A DNA stretch of 64,000 nt. Origin: Rhizoctonia solani (taxonomy: Eukaryota; Basidiomycota; Agaricomycetes; Cantharellales; Ceratobasidiaceae). The stretch lies in contig NC_057372.1 of NCBI RefSeq assembly GCF_016906535.1, forward strand, positions 1,345,501-1,409,500. Reading direction: 5' to 3'. This document shows positions 21,859 to 33,703 of this stretch, piece by piece. The position numbers and the translations under genes were made by a program. The notes below the pieces were generated by a model that was not told the DNA's origin, made no database searches, and worked only from the letters and a program-made list of their open reading frames with translations. The stretch's first letter is position 1; the number at the start of each line of letters is the position of its first letter.

Positions 21859-24800
21859 TTAAATACCGTACGGTCCGACCCATTCTTCGACTTCAACGTA
21901 CCCATCGACGTTGGCTTTCTTCGCGCTCGGTCCGGCTTCGTCGTGCGGCCTTGGACGCTTCGAGTTCGTCGGCGTTGTCGATAGCGGTGGAGCGGCCGAC
22001 GTCTGAACGGGGGTCCTGACGACCGGCAAGTGGAAATAGCGCTCGATCGGAGGCTTGGGAGACGGGCTTATGGGAATGTTGATCAATTGGTCGATGGGTA
22101 TCGAGGGACCTTGGGAGGTTTGAGGCGCGGATTTCTTGTACTGTTTTGGTGATGGGTTTGTGTTTTGTGTTTCGAGTGCGAGTTAGGTAAGGAAGGAAGG
22201 TGATTAGGCAAGTGTGAGAGAGGGTAAATGGGCAAGGGCGAAGAAGAACAGGTGAGACAAGTAATTAAAGAACCCCAAGACGCATGGACTTACAGTCTCG
22301 AGCTCAGGCTTCCCACGCCACCTCGCTACCGACTCGCAGAACCTCAAGGCAGCGCGCTCGACGGGCTCGGCGGAATACCGAGACGCCAAGGATTCGAGAT
22401 GGGTGCTGAGGCTTGGGATGTCATTGGGTACGGTTGTGAACTGGTGGGTTATGACAATGTAAAGATTGTGATAACGTTTTTTTCCCACCCATCCCCCCAG
22501 AGATATGAATTACCGCACAAAGTTGAGCGTGTGCAAGGCACCAATGTCGAGCCGCGGCAGGCACCCAAATGCCGATCGGGCGAGACAAGAAAGAGGGGAA
22601 AAGTTTAATCGATGGAGTGTTTCAGGTGTCAAGTCGATATCGACGATTGGGTGGCCAAACGTTCGCACGAGCCAGGGGGATCGTCATAAAAGAATTCCGA
22701 GGTGGCGGAGTTTATCGGTAACCGAGAGAAGATTATGACCGATACCCAACGGCGGTCGACCGAATCGGGTGAGTATTAAATCGATTTTGTGTGAGGATAA
22801 GGTTAAGTTTCGGTGCAGGGAAAGATAATATCGCAGTATAGACAAGACAAAAAAGAAAAGAAAAAAGTCAGTCATGGGGTTCCGTGAACAAACTGGGACG
22901 AAAAACTGACCTCGACAAGCCGACTCCTCAATTCTTCCTCCCACTGTCGTTCTTCCTCGCTTCCCTCCCCTTCACCCCTTGCAAACAAGATCCGGCCCGC
23001 CTCGTCGAGCGAAGGCATCTCGTCGGGATCGTACATCGCCGCCAAGGCCCGTTCGCGCGCTTCGTACTGCAACAAGTCGCGCTCTTCCTGCGGGGAAAAC
23101 TTGCGCGTGCCGTCGCTCGTTGTATCAGCTTTGGCACCGATACGAAAGAGGATTTCAGCCCCAAGAGTGCCCTTCCATCCTCTCATGAGGTACCCCTCGA
23201 GGCACGCCCGGGTGACCAGACCGCACAAGAGGGCGTACCAGACGCGGGTCGGGCGGGCGTGCGCGTGGACAGACGGTTTCGCCTGTTTTCCGGCGCGTAG
23301 AGAGCCAGCGATGGGGCGCCCTCGGACGTAGATGGTCCGCTTGCGCGGAGACTCATCGTCTGATCCATCGGTGCTTGATCCGCTCGATGCTGGAAGGTAC
23401 GGACCGGCATTGGGAATCTTGACGAGCGGGGGAGGGCTGGGCGCACTCCTCGTTCCGAATCCGTCTTCCTCTCCGCGGGCTTCGCGACCTAGTTCGATCG
23501 CGACGAGGGCCGAGAGACGGAGGAACCGGGAGATGAGTGCGGTGAGGCGTGAATCTTGGGGCACCGTGCCCGATATACCGAGTGCAAGACCCGGTGTGGG
23601 TGGACTGATGCTCATACTCCTGCTCATGCTCAATCTTCGAGTCGGGGTGCTTGTTCGTGCAAGGCGAAGAGGGGGACCACCGGTTCTTCCCAATCCTGCA
23701 CCAATGGTGCTGGTTCTACCCGGCTGGACACCGAGGACCATGGCCGGTCGACTGCTCGAGCTCGTTGTGGGGGCAGGTACGTAGGTGCATGCGGGGGCTT
23801 GGCACGTACGCGACAAGTGTCGGACGCATCGTTGGGTCTGGTGGACGTATGGATCTTCGAGGACACCGTCTCGGAAGTAGGCGGGGGCTGGGCCCGTGCG
23901 TGGATATGTCCATGGTCCTTCGACGCCTTGGCCACGAGGAATGCTGTTGAATATGCTCTGAGAGGTGGCGGGGGCTCCAGACGTGAACTGCTGGAACGAA
24001 GGTAAGGTGACTGGGGTAGGGGAGCACAACAACGAAGCAGGGGGAGGAGGGGCGACTTGAGCAAGGGACAAGAGAGCCGGGGGCGCTTGTTGGGTCGGAG
24101 CACTCGCAGGTTCGGGTTCGGGAGAGAAGAGTTCATTGACAAGGAGGGAAAGAGCCAATCGGAGCCTGACGGAATTGGGGAGCTTCTGGGAAGATGTAAC
24201 CGAGGTGCTACTGGCGCTGTCGACGAGCATGTCGTCTTCGTCGGATGGAATCGGGTCCGGAGCCGGTGTTTGGTCGAGCATTGCGGTGAGGACCTTTTCG
24301 AGGCCGGTTGCTTTGGCTCGATAGGCAGCTGCGAGAGCCAAGTCGGGTGGACCGAGGGTGAGTACGTCAGGATCGGGTTCAATGAGCTTCACGTCGGGGT
24401 ACGAGAGTTTGTCGAGGCCTTCCTCGAACAGACCGAGACCCATGACTCCGTGGTCCTCGAGTGTCTCGAGACATGCGTCTTTGGACTCCAAATGGGGCCT
24501 TGTGCCGACTCCGAGCTCTCCACGGGCAGCTCCGAACCGGGCGCGTGCGTGCATCCATAGCAGATGGTCCAGGATGAGTGTTCTGGTCGACTTGTCACGT
24601 GGGGGGATGGAGTGCAAATGGTGCGAGTGGGGGTGTGCGGGGGCGACATAGGTCGCTGGTGGGTGGACAAACTTGCGAGGCGGAGGATGGGGGCGTGGCG
24701 GAGGATGGGCGGGAGGAGCAATCGTAATCGGAAACGATGGTCTTGGCCTGTGTAGGCTGTAAACACACGGATATAAAATAGATTAAACATGTATTGCTCA

Positions 24801-25025
24801 CCGAACCATCTCTCGGGGTGCTGGGGTCTGAGAACTGGAGTAATAGGAGTATCCGCCTCCACTGGCAGTCTCGTGCAAGTCGCCGTAGTCGTATGCTTGG
24901 TGGCCGTCCTGAGTGCGGTGTGCGACTGCGAATGCTGCTGGGCGGGCAATAGGCGCCGGGAGGGGAGCAAGAGTGTGGATAGGAGGCAGCTGGATGCCAG
25001 GCAGCTCGCGGCGGGATCGATCCAT
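21859..25025 (-). CDS. Large unrecognised protein gene with AG-free introns
   Basis: Not recognised. Start MDRSRRELPGIQLPPIH at 25025; exon 1 joins through a short intron to RPRPSFPITIAPPAHPPPRP, then a very long exon (~24750-22911) and two last exons. Parts that look structured: STRTLILDHLLWMHARARFG near the start, TRVWYALLCGLVTRACLEGY with MRGWKGTLGAEILFRIGAKA about residue 520, and PSLSTHLESLASRYSAEPVE near the end; the middle is Pro/Ser/Ala-rich disorder. The tail has RPRPHDEAGPSAKKA, a possible nuclear localisation signal, and ends YVEVEEWVGPYGI. Intron 22441-22910 (470 nt) and intron 22141-22293 (153 nt) are almost devoid of AG on the coding strand (see findings). Frame and phase are consistent at every junction. 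Higher GC than neighbours. Possibly a basidiomycete-specific nuclear protein; function unknown. Confidence 0.8.
22441..22910 (-). other. 470-nt intron with a 450-nt AG exclusion zone
   Basis: Donor GAG|GTCAGT at 22910; acceptor CACCAG at 22443-22441. Between 22892 and 22443 the transcript strand contains no AG dinucleotide. A CTGAC branch-point-like sequence at 22871-22867, followed at once by a ~25-nt pyrimidine tract, lies about 426 nt from the acceptor. Exons on both sides are in phase 0 (..RSRLVE | FTTVPNDI..). Confidence 0.75.
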
Positions 25026-26192
25026 GGTGAATAAGTGAGGCAGCAATGGCGCCGGTCGAGGAGATACGATGCCTTAATCCGAGCCTCGGGACAAGTCGGG
25101 ATGGGCCGCGAGTCGAGGCAAAAGAGGGCAGAAGCAGCGACAGCAAGATACAAGCGGTCACGACCTAAATAAACCTCTGTCCAATCCGCGCCCGAGCTTG
25201 CTCTTTTTTGCACACGGCCCGCCTCGCCTCTGCCGACCTAGAGCGACTCGACACTTTTGTGGGGCCCCGGGAGCTTCCGATTTTCTTTTCCGTCCGGTTC
25301 CGACCCTCGTACCGCGGTCCCACACTGCGCCACTTTTGCCCTTGGTTCGGTCTTTGTCAATTGCCTTTTCCGTCCCCGTAAACACTCCCCGACGCGGTAT
25401 TTTAATCGGTCTCTCAACACACACACCTCATTCAAACCATTCGCCCTGTTCTAGGTCATGCGCACGACACCACCTCACTCGCCACTCACCACACATGGGA
25501 ATCAAAGAACCCTCTTCCTTAAGAACTAGACCGTCGTACGTCACCCGGAGAATTAAGCTGCTGACCTGACATATAGAACACTACCATATGAATACGGACC
25601 CGACCGCATACACACGGAAGGTGTGAACTTGTAGACCCTCGGAAGACTACCTAAGCAGCCCTGTCCCTAGTCCAATAGACAAATATGCCGGCCCCGCGGA
25701 GTTCTACCCAACCCGAGCCGGTACGCCTCAACTGTCTTCGTCGGGGAATGTCGGACTCGTTCACGAGCAATAGGGGCTGTCGAGGCCAGGTTTCTAGATC
25801 ACGGGAGGTGCATTATGCGGGGATTTGCCTTGGGAATTGAGGGGGAGCGCGATAAGATAATCTCCTTCGGGACCCTTCGGATTCTCTTGTCCACAATTTT
25901 ACTGCCCTATTCATACCTTAGCGAGCTGTACGGACGAAAACGGCTCGTCAATTGAGTTGAGTAACTAACAATATCCCAAGTCTCAACCGAGTCCAGCTAC
26001 CCGAGTTGAAGTCACGTGACTCGCCACACTTGCCACGCTATTGGAAAAGCGGTCTATGCAAATATTTTAGCTATTTGAGTGGCAATGTAAATTGGTCGAT
26101 CCTCATTGTAGATCCTTAATTAAGTTTAATTACACATCATTTGAACTGGATAGAGAATGGGAGGTGCTCTATGGTTTGGGGCTTTTCAGGAG
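25026..26192. other. Intergenic, promoter region of the large unrecognised gene
   Basis: GC-rich near 25030-25450, then more AT-rich. An open frame on + at 25198-25569 is Pro/Ser/Arg/His-rich and looks like read-through of a pyrimidine-rich leader. CACGTGAC at 26013-26020. No gene supported. Confidence 0.5.
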
Positions 26193-26200
26193 TATATAAG
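26193..26200 (+). promoter_or_regulatory. TATA-like box
   Basis: TATATAAG followed ~60 bp later by a pyrimidine-rich leader (CCATTCCTCTCTCTTCCTCGG) and an ATG at 26290. Looks like a real promoter, but the gene behind it is not intact or not recognised. Confidence 0.4.
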
Positions 26201-26289
26201 TCTGCGGTTTACCAGTCTGGGGGTATAGTTGATGTCAACCATTCCTCTCTCTTCCTCGGTATTGCTCTTTAAGAGCTAATTCGCCATAG

Positions 26290-26870
26290 ATGCCAGCCGC
26301 GTCAAGCACAATTTCCATGTTTCAATTTCAACAGACATACCGCAGCTCGAACAAGTGCTCACCTCGATGGATGACACAGTTCTGTACTATCGTATTCCTC
26401 CCTATTATAAGATCACAATAGCAATTTGGATAGCTACTGGTTCTACGGACGAGTAATGCTGAAAACGGCCGAGAAAGGGGGCTGCCAAGCTAAGGTACTG
26501 GTTTGCCTATACGCAAAGATTGGAGCCGAGTCGAAACACATCCATCGATCCATGACGCAAGAGCCAAGTATGCTTCCGATACTCGCATACGACACGTATT
26601 CCAGGCTGTCGGGACCTGGGTTGATAAAGTTCGAATGCATCGATCATATCAATCGTGAACGGTGGCTCCTTCGACTGGCCTCTTTTCCGAAATAGGATCG
26701 AATTTCTTGTCCATAATTGAAGAGTTCCGGTCTCGAAAAAGGAAACATCGACCTGCACGAACCGTGACCTTTGATGAGAACTAGAATTTACCAGCCAATG
26801 CTGTCCGAGCCAATCATAAAACTGATATGGGTGGCCACCCGTATCTTTGCCATCCAAGCGTCCCAAGGAT
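26290..26870 (+). pseudogene. Unidentified gene remnant
   Basis: Behind the TATA-like box, coding-like strings are scattered over three frames: DIPQLEQVLTSMDDTVLYYR (26335 on), WSRVETHPSIHDARAKYASD and TRIRHVFQAVGTWVDKVRMH (26520-26640). They do not join through good introns. On the opposite strand a 119-codon open frame overlaps. I cannot name the family; could be a decayed gene or chance. Confidence 0.25.
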
Positions 26871-27009
26871 GTGTCGGTTTAATCACCTCTCTGGATCTAC
26901 ACAGATAATCGAGGGTGTCAGCTTGGAGTATCTAAAGTTGGTTTGTACAGAGTGATCAGATATAAGTCCATTCATCTACTGTACGACTGGATCCACGCTC
27001 TTGAGATTA

Positions 27010-28450
27010 CCTACTGCAGTTGAAACTTGTGGATACCTTTGATCAGTAAGTTTGACCTTTTTGTGAAAATACTTGCCTATGTTTTTGTTAGATTCAGCGA
27101 GATGAATGAAGAGTATATATGCCCCGCTTATTACTCTCGAAGTGGAAAGTAATAATGTGGTGATTGTAGGTGGCGATGTATCATCCATTCGAGAATTTCT
27201 GGACAGGGACGTGGTATATTCGAATAGGCCTGTGGAATTAGCTAGCTAGCTCATAGTGAAGGAAGATCACGAGTTGTGGGCAGCATGGATGTTATCCATG
27301 TTACTAGGCCACACATATGGATAGGTTTTAACAAGACACAGACAAACGGCACACCGAGAGGAAGCAGATTATTCAGAATTACAACCCGTGTACAGTCAAA
27401 AGTGAATATATTCGTGTCCGAGAGGCTGATGGTGTACACAACGAGTGTCACCATGGCATCAAATAAGCAAGCTCTGCTCCGAGATCACAGCTTCTTATAT
27501 AATTAAATGGCCATCTTTCAGATTTTGGTATTCGATGCTCTCTATAGAACGATCCTGCCGTATGGGAAATGAAAAATATTGTTCACTTGCTCACACGGGT
27601 TATGGCAGTCCCCGATAGGATGTTTTGCGCCTTCATATGATCAGCCTTCGCCTAGATTGTATAAGAGCAAGGCATCAACAGACGCGAGATCTATACTTTC
27701 GCATACAAGCTGCGGTCAAATGACAAAAGTCATGGTTCGACTAGGCATCCACGAGTCCTGTCATTTGGTCTCGCACTGGCCATGAAGACTGGAGCTGATA
27801 TTGTATGTCCGTTTACATTATCAAAACTCTTGGTACTGGAGACCGGTTTGTAGGTCGCATGTGTTATCTCAACGCGTATGTTGGCGTAGGTTAACCATGC
27901 TCCACAGTACGTAAACACGTTAACTTTGTACAGCCTGTTAGGATGTCCAAAGATGCACACGAGAAAAGACGAGCGGCGAGAATGTACTTCCCAAGTGGGA
28001 GGACGAGCAGGAAGTGCGTTTGTTTCGAGCAAGTAAGGCTTATAAGGTGCTACATCTGAATACTGTGATTGATAAAGTTTAGTTGTCAAAGAGACCATAA
28101 GATGGCGCTCTCCTATTTCCTTTGAGGATGCTCATTAATTATTAGAACGGGGTATGTACCAACTTGTGGCACGTTTGATAGCTGGGGCATGACCAATCCA
28201 TCCCAGACGACAGATACGAGAACCAATTTGTCCTAAGGATACAAGTTTTGGGGCGCCTCCAACTCGTTTAGGTTTCGTCTCTAGCTACCTACTATTTTAG
28301 TCATATGCAATATCTGGGCGATTCACTCCAATCACGGGAGATACGAAGGCCCAGAGATCTTCAGCCCAGATTATTAGCCATACATTGTCTGTGTCTCAAT
28401 TCTTGGTTCAACTGGACTTTCAAACGCGAGCATTGGTGTTGGTAACTATA
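27010..28450 (+). pseudogene. Decayed cytochrome P450 copy
   Basis: Remains of a P450 colinear with the intact copy 2 kb downstream. Recognisable blocks in order: QLKLVDTFDQ (27015), LITLEVESNNVVIVGG and REFLDRDVVYSNRPVEL (27125-27240), YTTSVTMA (27437), DPAVWEMKNIVHLLTRVM (27553), LALAMKTGADIV (27765), NVLPKWEDEQEVRLFRAS (27990), a loop like IPDDRYENQFV (28200), NIWAIHSNHGRYEGPEIFSP (28303) and a worn heme-loop position about 28425. Blocks lie in different frames with stops between them, the Arg-Gly of the LDRRG block is lost, and no FxxGxRxCxG can be read. No working gene. Confidence 0.77.
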
Positions 28451-29119
28451 AGTAGTCAACTATTCTGATTGCGTCACAGTTGGGCTAAAATCAGTCATCC
28501 ACAGGTCGTCGATCATGCCCTGAGATCGAGTTGATATGTGCCAAAAGGGATTCGTTGGTAATATTATGCGCCGCTCAAAGGAATTTTCACTTGTGAAAAA
28601 GTCAGTGTATTCATTATACAGGAGATATAAACAGGTAAACGTTCCTTCTATCCAGTATTGTATCTACCCAACAATAGATATGGAGTGAGATGCTTTAAAT
28701 TTGGACATTTCGTCATTTGTCCCTACAGCCGACCCAGAGACAAACCACTGCTGAGATTATTAATTTTACGAGCTTTAAGACCCGTCGTATCTCTGGGTGG
28801 GGGCGGTCGGCGGTGTGTTTTCCTGGTTCGGGGACGGGGTAGTGTGCTCACCTCCATCGGCGCTTAAACCGGGGTGGACACCTATTGGCTCGACACTTGC
28901 GACTAAGCAATTCCCACGCCCGTGTTATTATTAGTTATTATATATAATAGTTATAATTAATCTGTCGGATGCAAACTGGGAGCTCCATGATCCGGCCATA
29001 AACAGGTATAACTGGGTCCAGTAACAATATGAACGCCTCTTGACAATTCAAACACGTGGAGTTCTTCCTGGCCTGTAACCCAGTTTTCTTCAGTTTACTA
29101 AGATTATTATCCAGTTGGA
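28451..29119. other. Region between the two P450 copies
   Basis: AT-rich with a short GC-rich island (28790-28870). CACGTG at 29052 lies 63 bp before the intact P450 start. No gene. Confidence 0.5.
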
Positions 29120-31360
29120 ATGTACCAAAGTCGTGGATTCTACATAACTACGCCGGAAAACCGGGTACTTGTCAGTGTTGTTGGTGTACTGGTACTCGTC
29201 GTAGGGTATTATCTGGATTGGCCAGGAAGCCGACAAAAGGATATGCCACCTGGTATGACTATTCGTGCTGTTATGCCACAACCGTGTTCAGTCTCGTTCA
29301 GGTCCAACGCCAATTCCCATTATGGGGAACCTAATGCAACTGAATCCTGTACATTTTTATGATCAGTGGGTTTTGTTGTCTGTCTACCCAGGGGATCTCA
29401 GCCCGACTTGTCTTTTAGAATCCGCGAATTGAACAGAAAGTATGGTCCGCTTGCCTCGCTTAAAATAGGATCGAGCAATGTTATTATCATTGGTGGAGAT
29501 GGGAAATTGGTTAGAGAGCTTCTCGACAAGCGAGGTTCAATATACTCCAATCGACCAGCAGAGCCAACCTTGCAAATTGCTGGTGGTGGTGATCACTTAC
29601 TGTGAACATTCCTATTAGATACTCCCGTATCTCATTAGAGCTCAACATTACTTACAGGTTCCAGCAAGATACGGAGAAATGGAGAGCGGCAAGGAAGCAA
29701 ATTGTGCGACATTATCCTCGGGCAAGTGATCCTGAACAGGTTCGCCTCCAGGAAGCTGAGAGTGTACAATTACTGTACGACTTCCTGCACGACCCTGAGC
29801 GGCACATAAAGCATTCAATGCGCTACACTACGAGCATCATTGCTTGTTTAAGTGAGTTTTGGATACCTCTGCAGCGATTCAGACGTGTATAACATTTTGC
29901 TCTGGCAGACTATGGCGTTCGATGTGCTACCTATGACGATCCGGTGATACATGGTATTGAATCAATCATGACACGGATATCAAGACCCCTGGTTGAGCAT
30001 TTTCCATTTCTATGGTTTGATAATTCGCCCAAACTATTATGCCGTAGTCTGATACTCAGTTTGGCTTGATCAGGATTTTACCTGATTTTATGACGGGTAA
30101 CTGGAAGGCTAAAGCGCTACATCTGAAACAGCTAATGCTTAAAATATATGGGGGTACGTGTGTTATCCGTTCGGTCTGCGCCCCAGGTTACTAAACAACT
30201 CTTGCTTATCTCCAAGGTCTCGCAGAGATTGGGTCGGAGAGGGGTAAATCTGGGCTGAATACTGATAACTTTGCATACAAATTACGCCTGGATGAGAACG
30301 TTACGAATCTGACGCGAAATCACCAAGCACAAATTTGCGGGATCGCTCTTGAGGGGGGTTCTGATATTGTGAGCAAGATCAGGTTGGCTCATATCGGGTG
30401 GCTCATATATGTCAGGTTGCGGGAGTTATATCGACCGCGATACTAGCGTAAGTAGGGCTTAATCTTTCAGCAAATTGATGAACATATGTAGATATTTGAA
30501 CCAGGCTACTAGAAGATACAACGAGCCAAGATAGAGCAAGGCAGGAGATTGATGGTATATATGACGAGTATACGCTCCCAAGGTGGGCTGATGAGGAAAG
30601 AATGCCTTTCGTCCGAGCGAGTGAGTACTCGTTAACTCGTGGTTGCATTCATTTTCATGTCTTCCAAACAGTTGTAAGGGAGACTCTAAGGTGGAGACCC
30701 CCGCTTCCAAGTTGCGTTTCTCATAGATTGGAGCAGGGTAATTCTTTGGAATAGTCATTTTCAACATTTGTGTGACTGAAATCAACTAGACGATACCTAT
30801 GCAGGATATTTTCTGCCAAAGGATTCCACTGGTACGCCTCGAAATGTTCAAGATTAGCTTGAGGTTTCTGAAATAACCTCTATATACAAGTAATATGCAG
30901 CATTTGGGGAATTCACACCAACCCAGAGCGATATGAAGACCCACGAAGATTCAATCCCGATCGCTTCCTGGGACACAAGTTATCGATGGCTGATTCCATG
31001 GTGCAGAGTAATCCTTTTGACCGGGATCATTTCGCATTTGGAGCAGGTGGTTGTTTTTAACAGAGCCAGATTGCAGTCCGTACTAAATCTTTCACAGGAC
31101 GTCGCTCTTGTCCCGGCGTTCAATTGGCCGAACAGGGGATATTCATTGCCATCTGCAGACTGCTATGGGCATTTGAATTCTCGGTGCCCCTTGGTACCAC
31201 TGTCAATACGGACCAGAGTGCGTTTCATGGTTCGATACGTCGACCCAAGCAATATCCCGTCGTCATTACACCTCGTTCGGAGAGAAGAGTCGAAACCATT
31301 GAAAGGGAGATGTTATCGGCGAAAGAGAGCGTTTTCTCATTATATGGGTCTTACAAATAG
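29120..31360 (+). CDS. Cytochrome P450, intact
   Basis: Heme-thiolate monooxygenase anchored in the ER by its N-terminal helix (VLVSVVGVLVLVVGYYLDW after MYQSRGFYITTPEN). Then PPGPTPIPIMGNLMQLNP, KYGPLASLKIGSSNVIIIGG, LDKRGSIYSNRPAE, WRAARKQIVRHYPRA, MRYTTSIIA, the I-helix region GIALEGGSDIVAGVISTAIL, LPRWADEERMPFVRAIVRET with the K-helix ExxR in ETLRW, SIWGIHTNPERYEDPRRFNP (PERF-type Arg), and the heme loop FAFGAGRRSCPGVQLAEQ. About 500 residues from roughly a dozen exons; every junction keeps the frame, including one AAG acceptor (TACAAG|TAATATGC near 30893). The acidic-Thr pair usual in the I-helix is GSDIV here, without a clear Thr. CYP64/OrdA-like layout as in many basidiomycete detoxification P450s; substrate unknown. 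Confidence 0.95.
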
Positions 31361-31774
31361 CCTTGTGTTTCATTGTTTCATGACGTTGACTGATTATACA
31401 AATCGGACTAATTACTTCCATTTTTGGACCTTCACGCTTTGGCTGTGAGCGAGTACCGAGTGGATAATACAACATTTGGATTGGCCAAAAGTTATCTCGT
31501 TTTATTTGCAGGAATGTTTTTATAGTGCTCGATTTTCGAAGATTTATGCCCACTCTAAACCACGATTGAGAGTGATTCGATCCACACGGATGCTCGTGAC
31601 TAAACCGCTGATCACCCTCGACGGAGCCTCTTCACATTCTAGATAAATATGTTTTAAATCTTGAATATAGTTTATACTATCTTCAGAACAATTTAATTGA
31701 TCGTGTTGAAACGAGATATGTGTCGTAATACGATGTTGAAATTATTGCTCCTTGGCCAAAGTATCCCTCCTACT
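31361..31774. other. Convergent 3' region
   Basis: Between P450 and glycine cleavage T-protein stop codons; AT-rich, no gene. Confidence 0.6.
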
Positions 31775-33393
31775 TCATGAAGGGGCAGCTCCCTTCCAGT
31801 ACTTTGTAGGTACGAATGGCATACCCTTGACTTCTGCGTCACGTAGTTTCTTTCTAACGTCAATCAAGACTTTAGTTCCCTTCTTGTGGTGCCCATGTTT
31901 AATATATCCCATGGCAATGTTCGTTCCCAAAGTAGGGGAAGGAATACCTGACGTGACTACGCCGATTTGTGTCTCGGGTGAATCGACGGCAAATATTTTG
32001 GCACCCTCTGCAAATATGTCAAGCTTTTACCTGGGCTTGCAATCATAGAACATACCTCGGGCAGGCGCCTCTGGGATGACGAAGCCGACTCGTCTACGAG
32101 TAACCCCCTCTTTGAGTTGCTTGAGCACCGTTTCAGCGCCAATAAAGCCCCTTTTTCTTTGCGGCTCTTACCTAAGCGCACTTAAGTTTGGAGAAAAGTT
32201 TTGTATGGCTGAAACGTACCAATCACCCAACTGAGTCCAGCTTCGACGGGCGAGGTTGTTTCATCTAGGTCGTTCCCGTACAGGCACATGCCAGCCTCGA
32301 GACGCAGGCTGTCACGAGCACCTAGACCGGTGAGTTGAACAGGAGGCTTAGAAATAAGCTCGGTAATGTTGACTGTATGCTCTGGAGGAATTGAAATCTA
32401 CAAAAATAAGGACAGGTCGTATTGCACCCAAACTACTAACATACCTCAAATCCATCTTCCCCTGTGTACCTCCACGTGCAACATGACAACGGATTCCCGT
32501 GATATCAACGAACGCCGAGCGGCCAAACACAAGTGAGGTGAAATCAAACGAGCTGATATTTTGTAGAACCTCTGCTGCCTTGGGTCCTGATTTTCAATGG
32601 TTATACCCGTTTTCCAAAATTTATGTAGGCGCGCACCTTGCAAAGCGACCAGTCCCCAGTTTTCGAGAACTTCGATATTCACTTCCTTTCCACGGCCTTT
32701 GCCTTCCTCGTTATTCCATTTCTCAATCTGCTCCTGGAACCACGCCAAATCGCGCTCGCGCCTACCAGCGTTGGTCACGACGTAATAAACGTCGGGTGCG
32801 TGCTTGGAGATAATTGTATCATCAATGATACCGCCATTTTCATTGAGAAGGACAGAAAGGGTCGAGGAAAATTCGGGTAGCGATGATAGTGATGAAGGAG
32901 TGAGATACTCAAGAAATGCTGTCGCGGACGGGCCGGATATACTGAACAAGGAATCAGTAACACGGCATGAACATACAAATAAACCTTACTAAGACTGCAC
33001 CATATGGCTCACGTCGAACAACCCCACGCTCTGGCGGACATGGTTATGGCTAGCAACTATTCAGATCAAATGTTAAATTGCATCCCAAATATAACAACTC
33101 GCACTTACTTTGCCCTACAGTTCCATATTGGAGCGGCATAGAATACCCGGCAAATGGTACCATTTTTGCCTGATTTGCAACATGATAGTCATGTAAGATG
33201 GTCTTGCGGAGCTAGCGGCGCGAGTGAGCCCCTGACTGAGTCAAACGACGCATTGAATTACCGGTGCATCTGTCGCAGTAGCAAACCTTCTGGCTAAAGT
33301 AATGCCGTGCAGTGGGACATTTGGTCCAACAAATTTCGTCGATACTCGGGAGGCAATAGTCCGCGACAGTTGAACGGCCGCCATTGAAGTCAT
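31775..33393 (-). CDS. GCV1: Glycine cleavage system T-protein (aminomethyltransferase), two frame breaks
   Basis: Mitochondrial matrix enzyme that transfers the methylene carbon from the aminomethyl-lipoyl H-protein to tetrahydrofolate. The presequence [20 protein letters not shown] is Arg/Ser-rich; the mature part opens [20 protein letters not shown] and [10 protein letters not shown], then [89 protein letters not shown]-like [36 protein letters not shown] and the end [13 protein letters not shown]. Two single-base gaps: RGG / YTGEDGFE near 32467 and KEKGAF / [10 protein letters not shown] near 32150. Both sit inside invariant motifs. The divergent neighbour is an MFS transporter 310 bp away. 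Confidence 0.94.
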
Positions 33394-33703
33394 CTGTAAG
33401 AGTTCCGTCCACGTCTTCCCTGTGGATGTCGGCTACACGTGATCTAATGATTACGAGTTTATAAAGAACCACCATGTGCTCCATGAAGATTCCAACGAAT
33501 AATCGACCAGGCCGACCACGCGCCGAATAGAACAGAACAGCTTGATATATATGCATTAAAAATGCAGCCGCCCGAACAAGAAAACCATCCAGATCCCTCA
33601 AACATATCATCCCGCGGAAGCCCGGGTCAGCGCACACAATTTGCCGGAGGACTACCGGGGGATATACGTGTACACTGAACGACCATATTCCTATCTCTTC
33701 CCA
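33394..33703. promoter_or_regulatory. Divergent promoter between GCV1 and MFS transporter
   Basis: 310 bp between the two start codons. CACGTG at 33436-33441 is 43 bp upstream of the GCV1 start. A long open frame on the minus strand here (33212-33901) is a shadow crossing both genes. Confidence 0.5.

Noticed and set aside
23630..24382. 250-codon minus frame rich in Pro, Ser and His
   Set aside because: Out-of-frame shadow of the long exon of the unrecognised gene at 21859-25025.
25198..25569. 123-codon frame on +
   Set aside because: Arg/Pro/Ser/His-rich read-through of a pyrimidine-rich promoter region; no homology visible.
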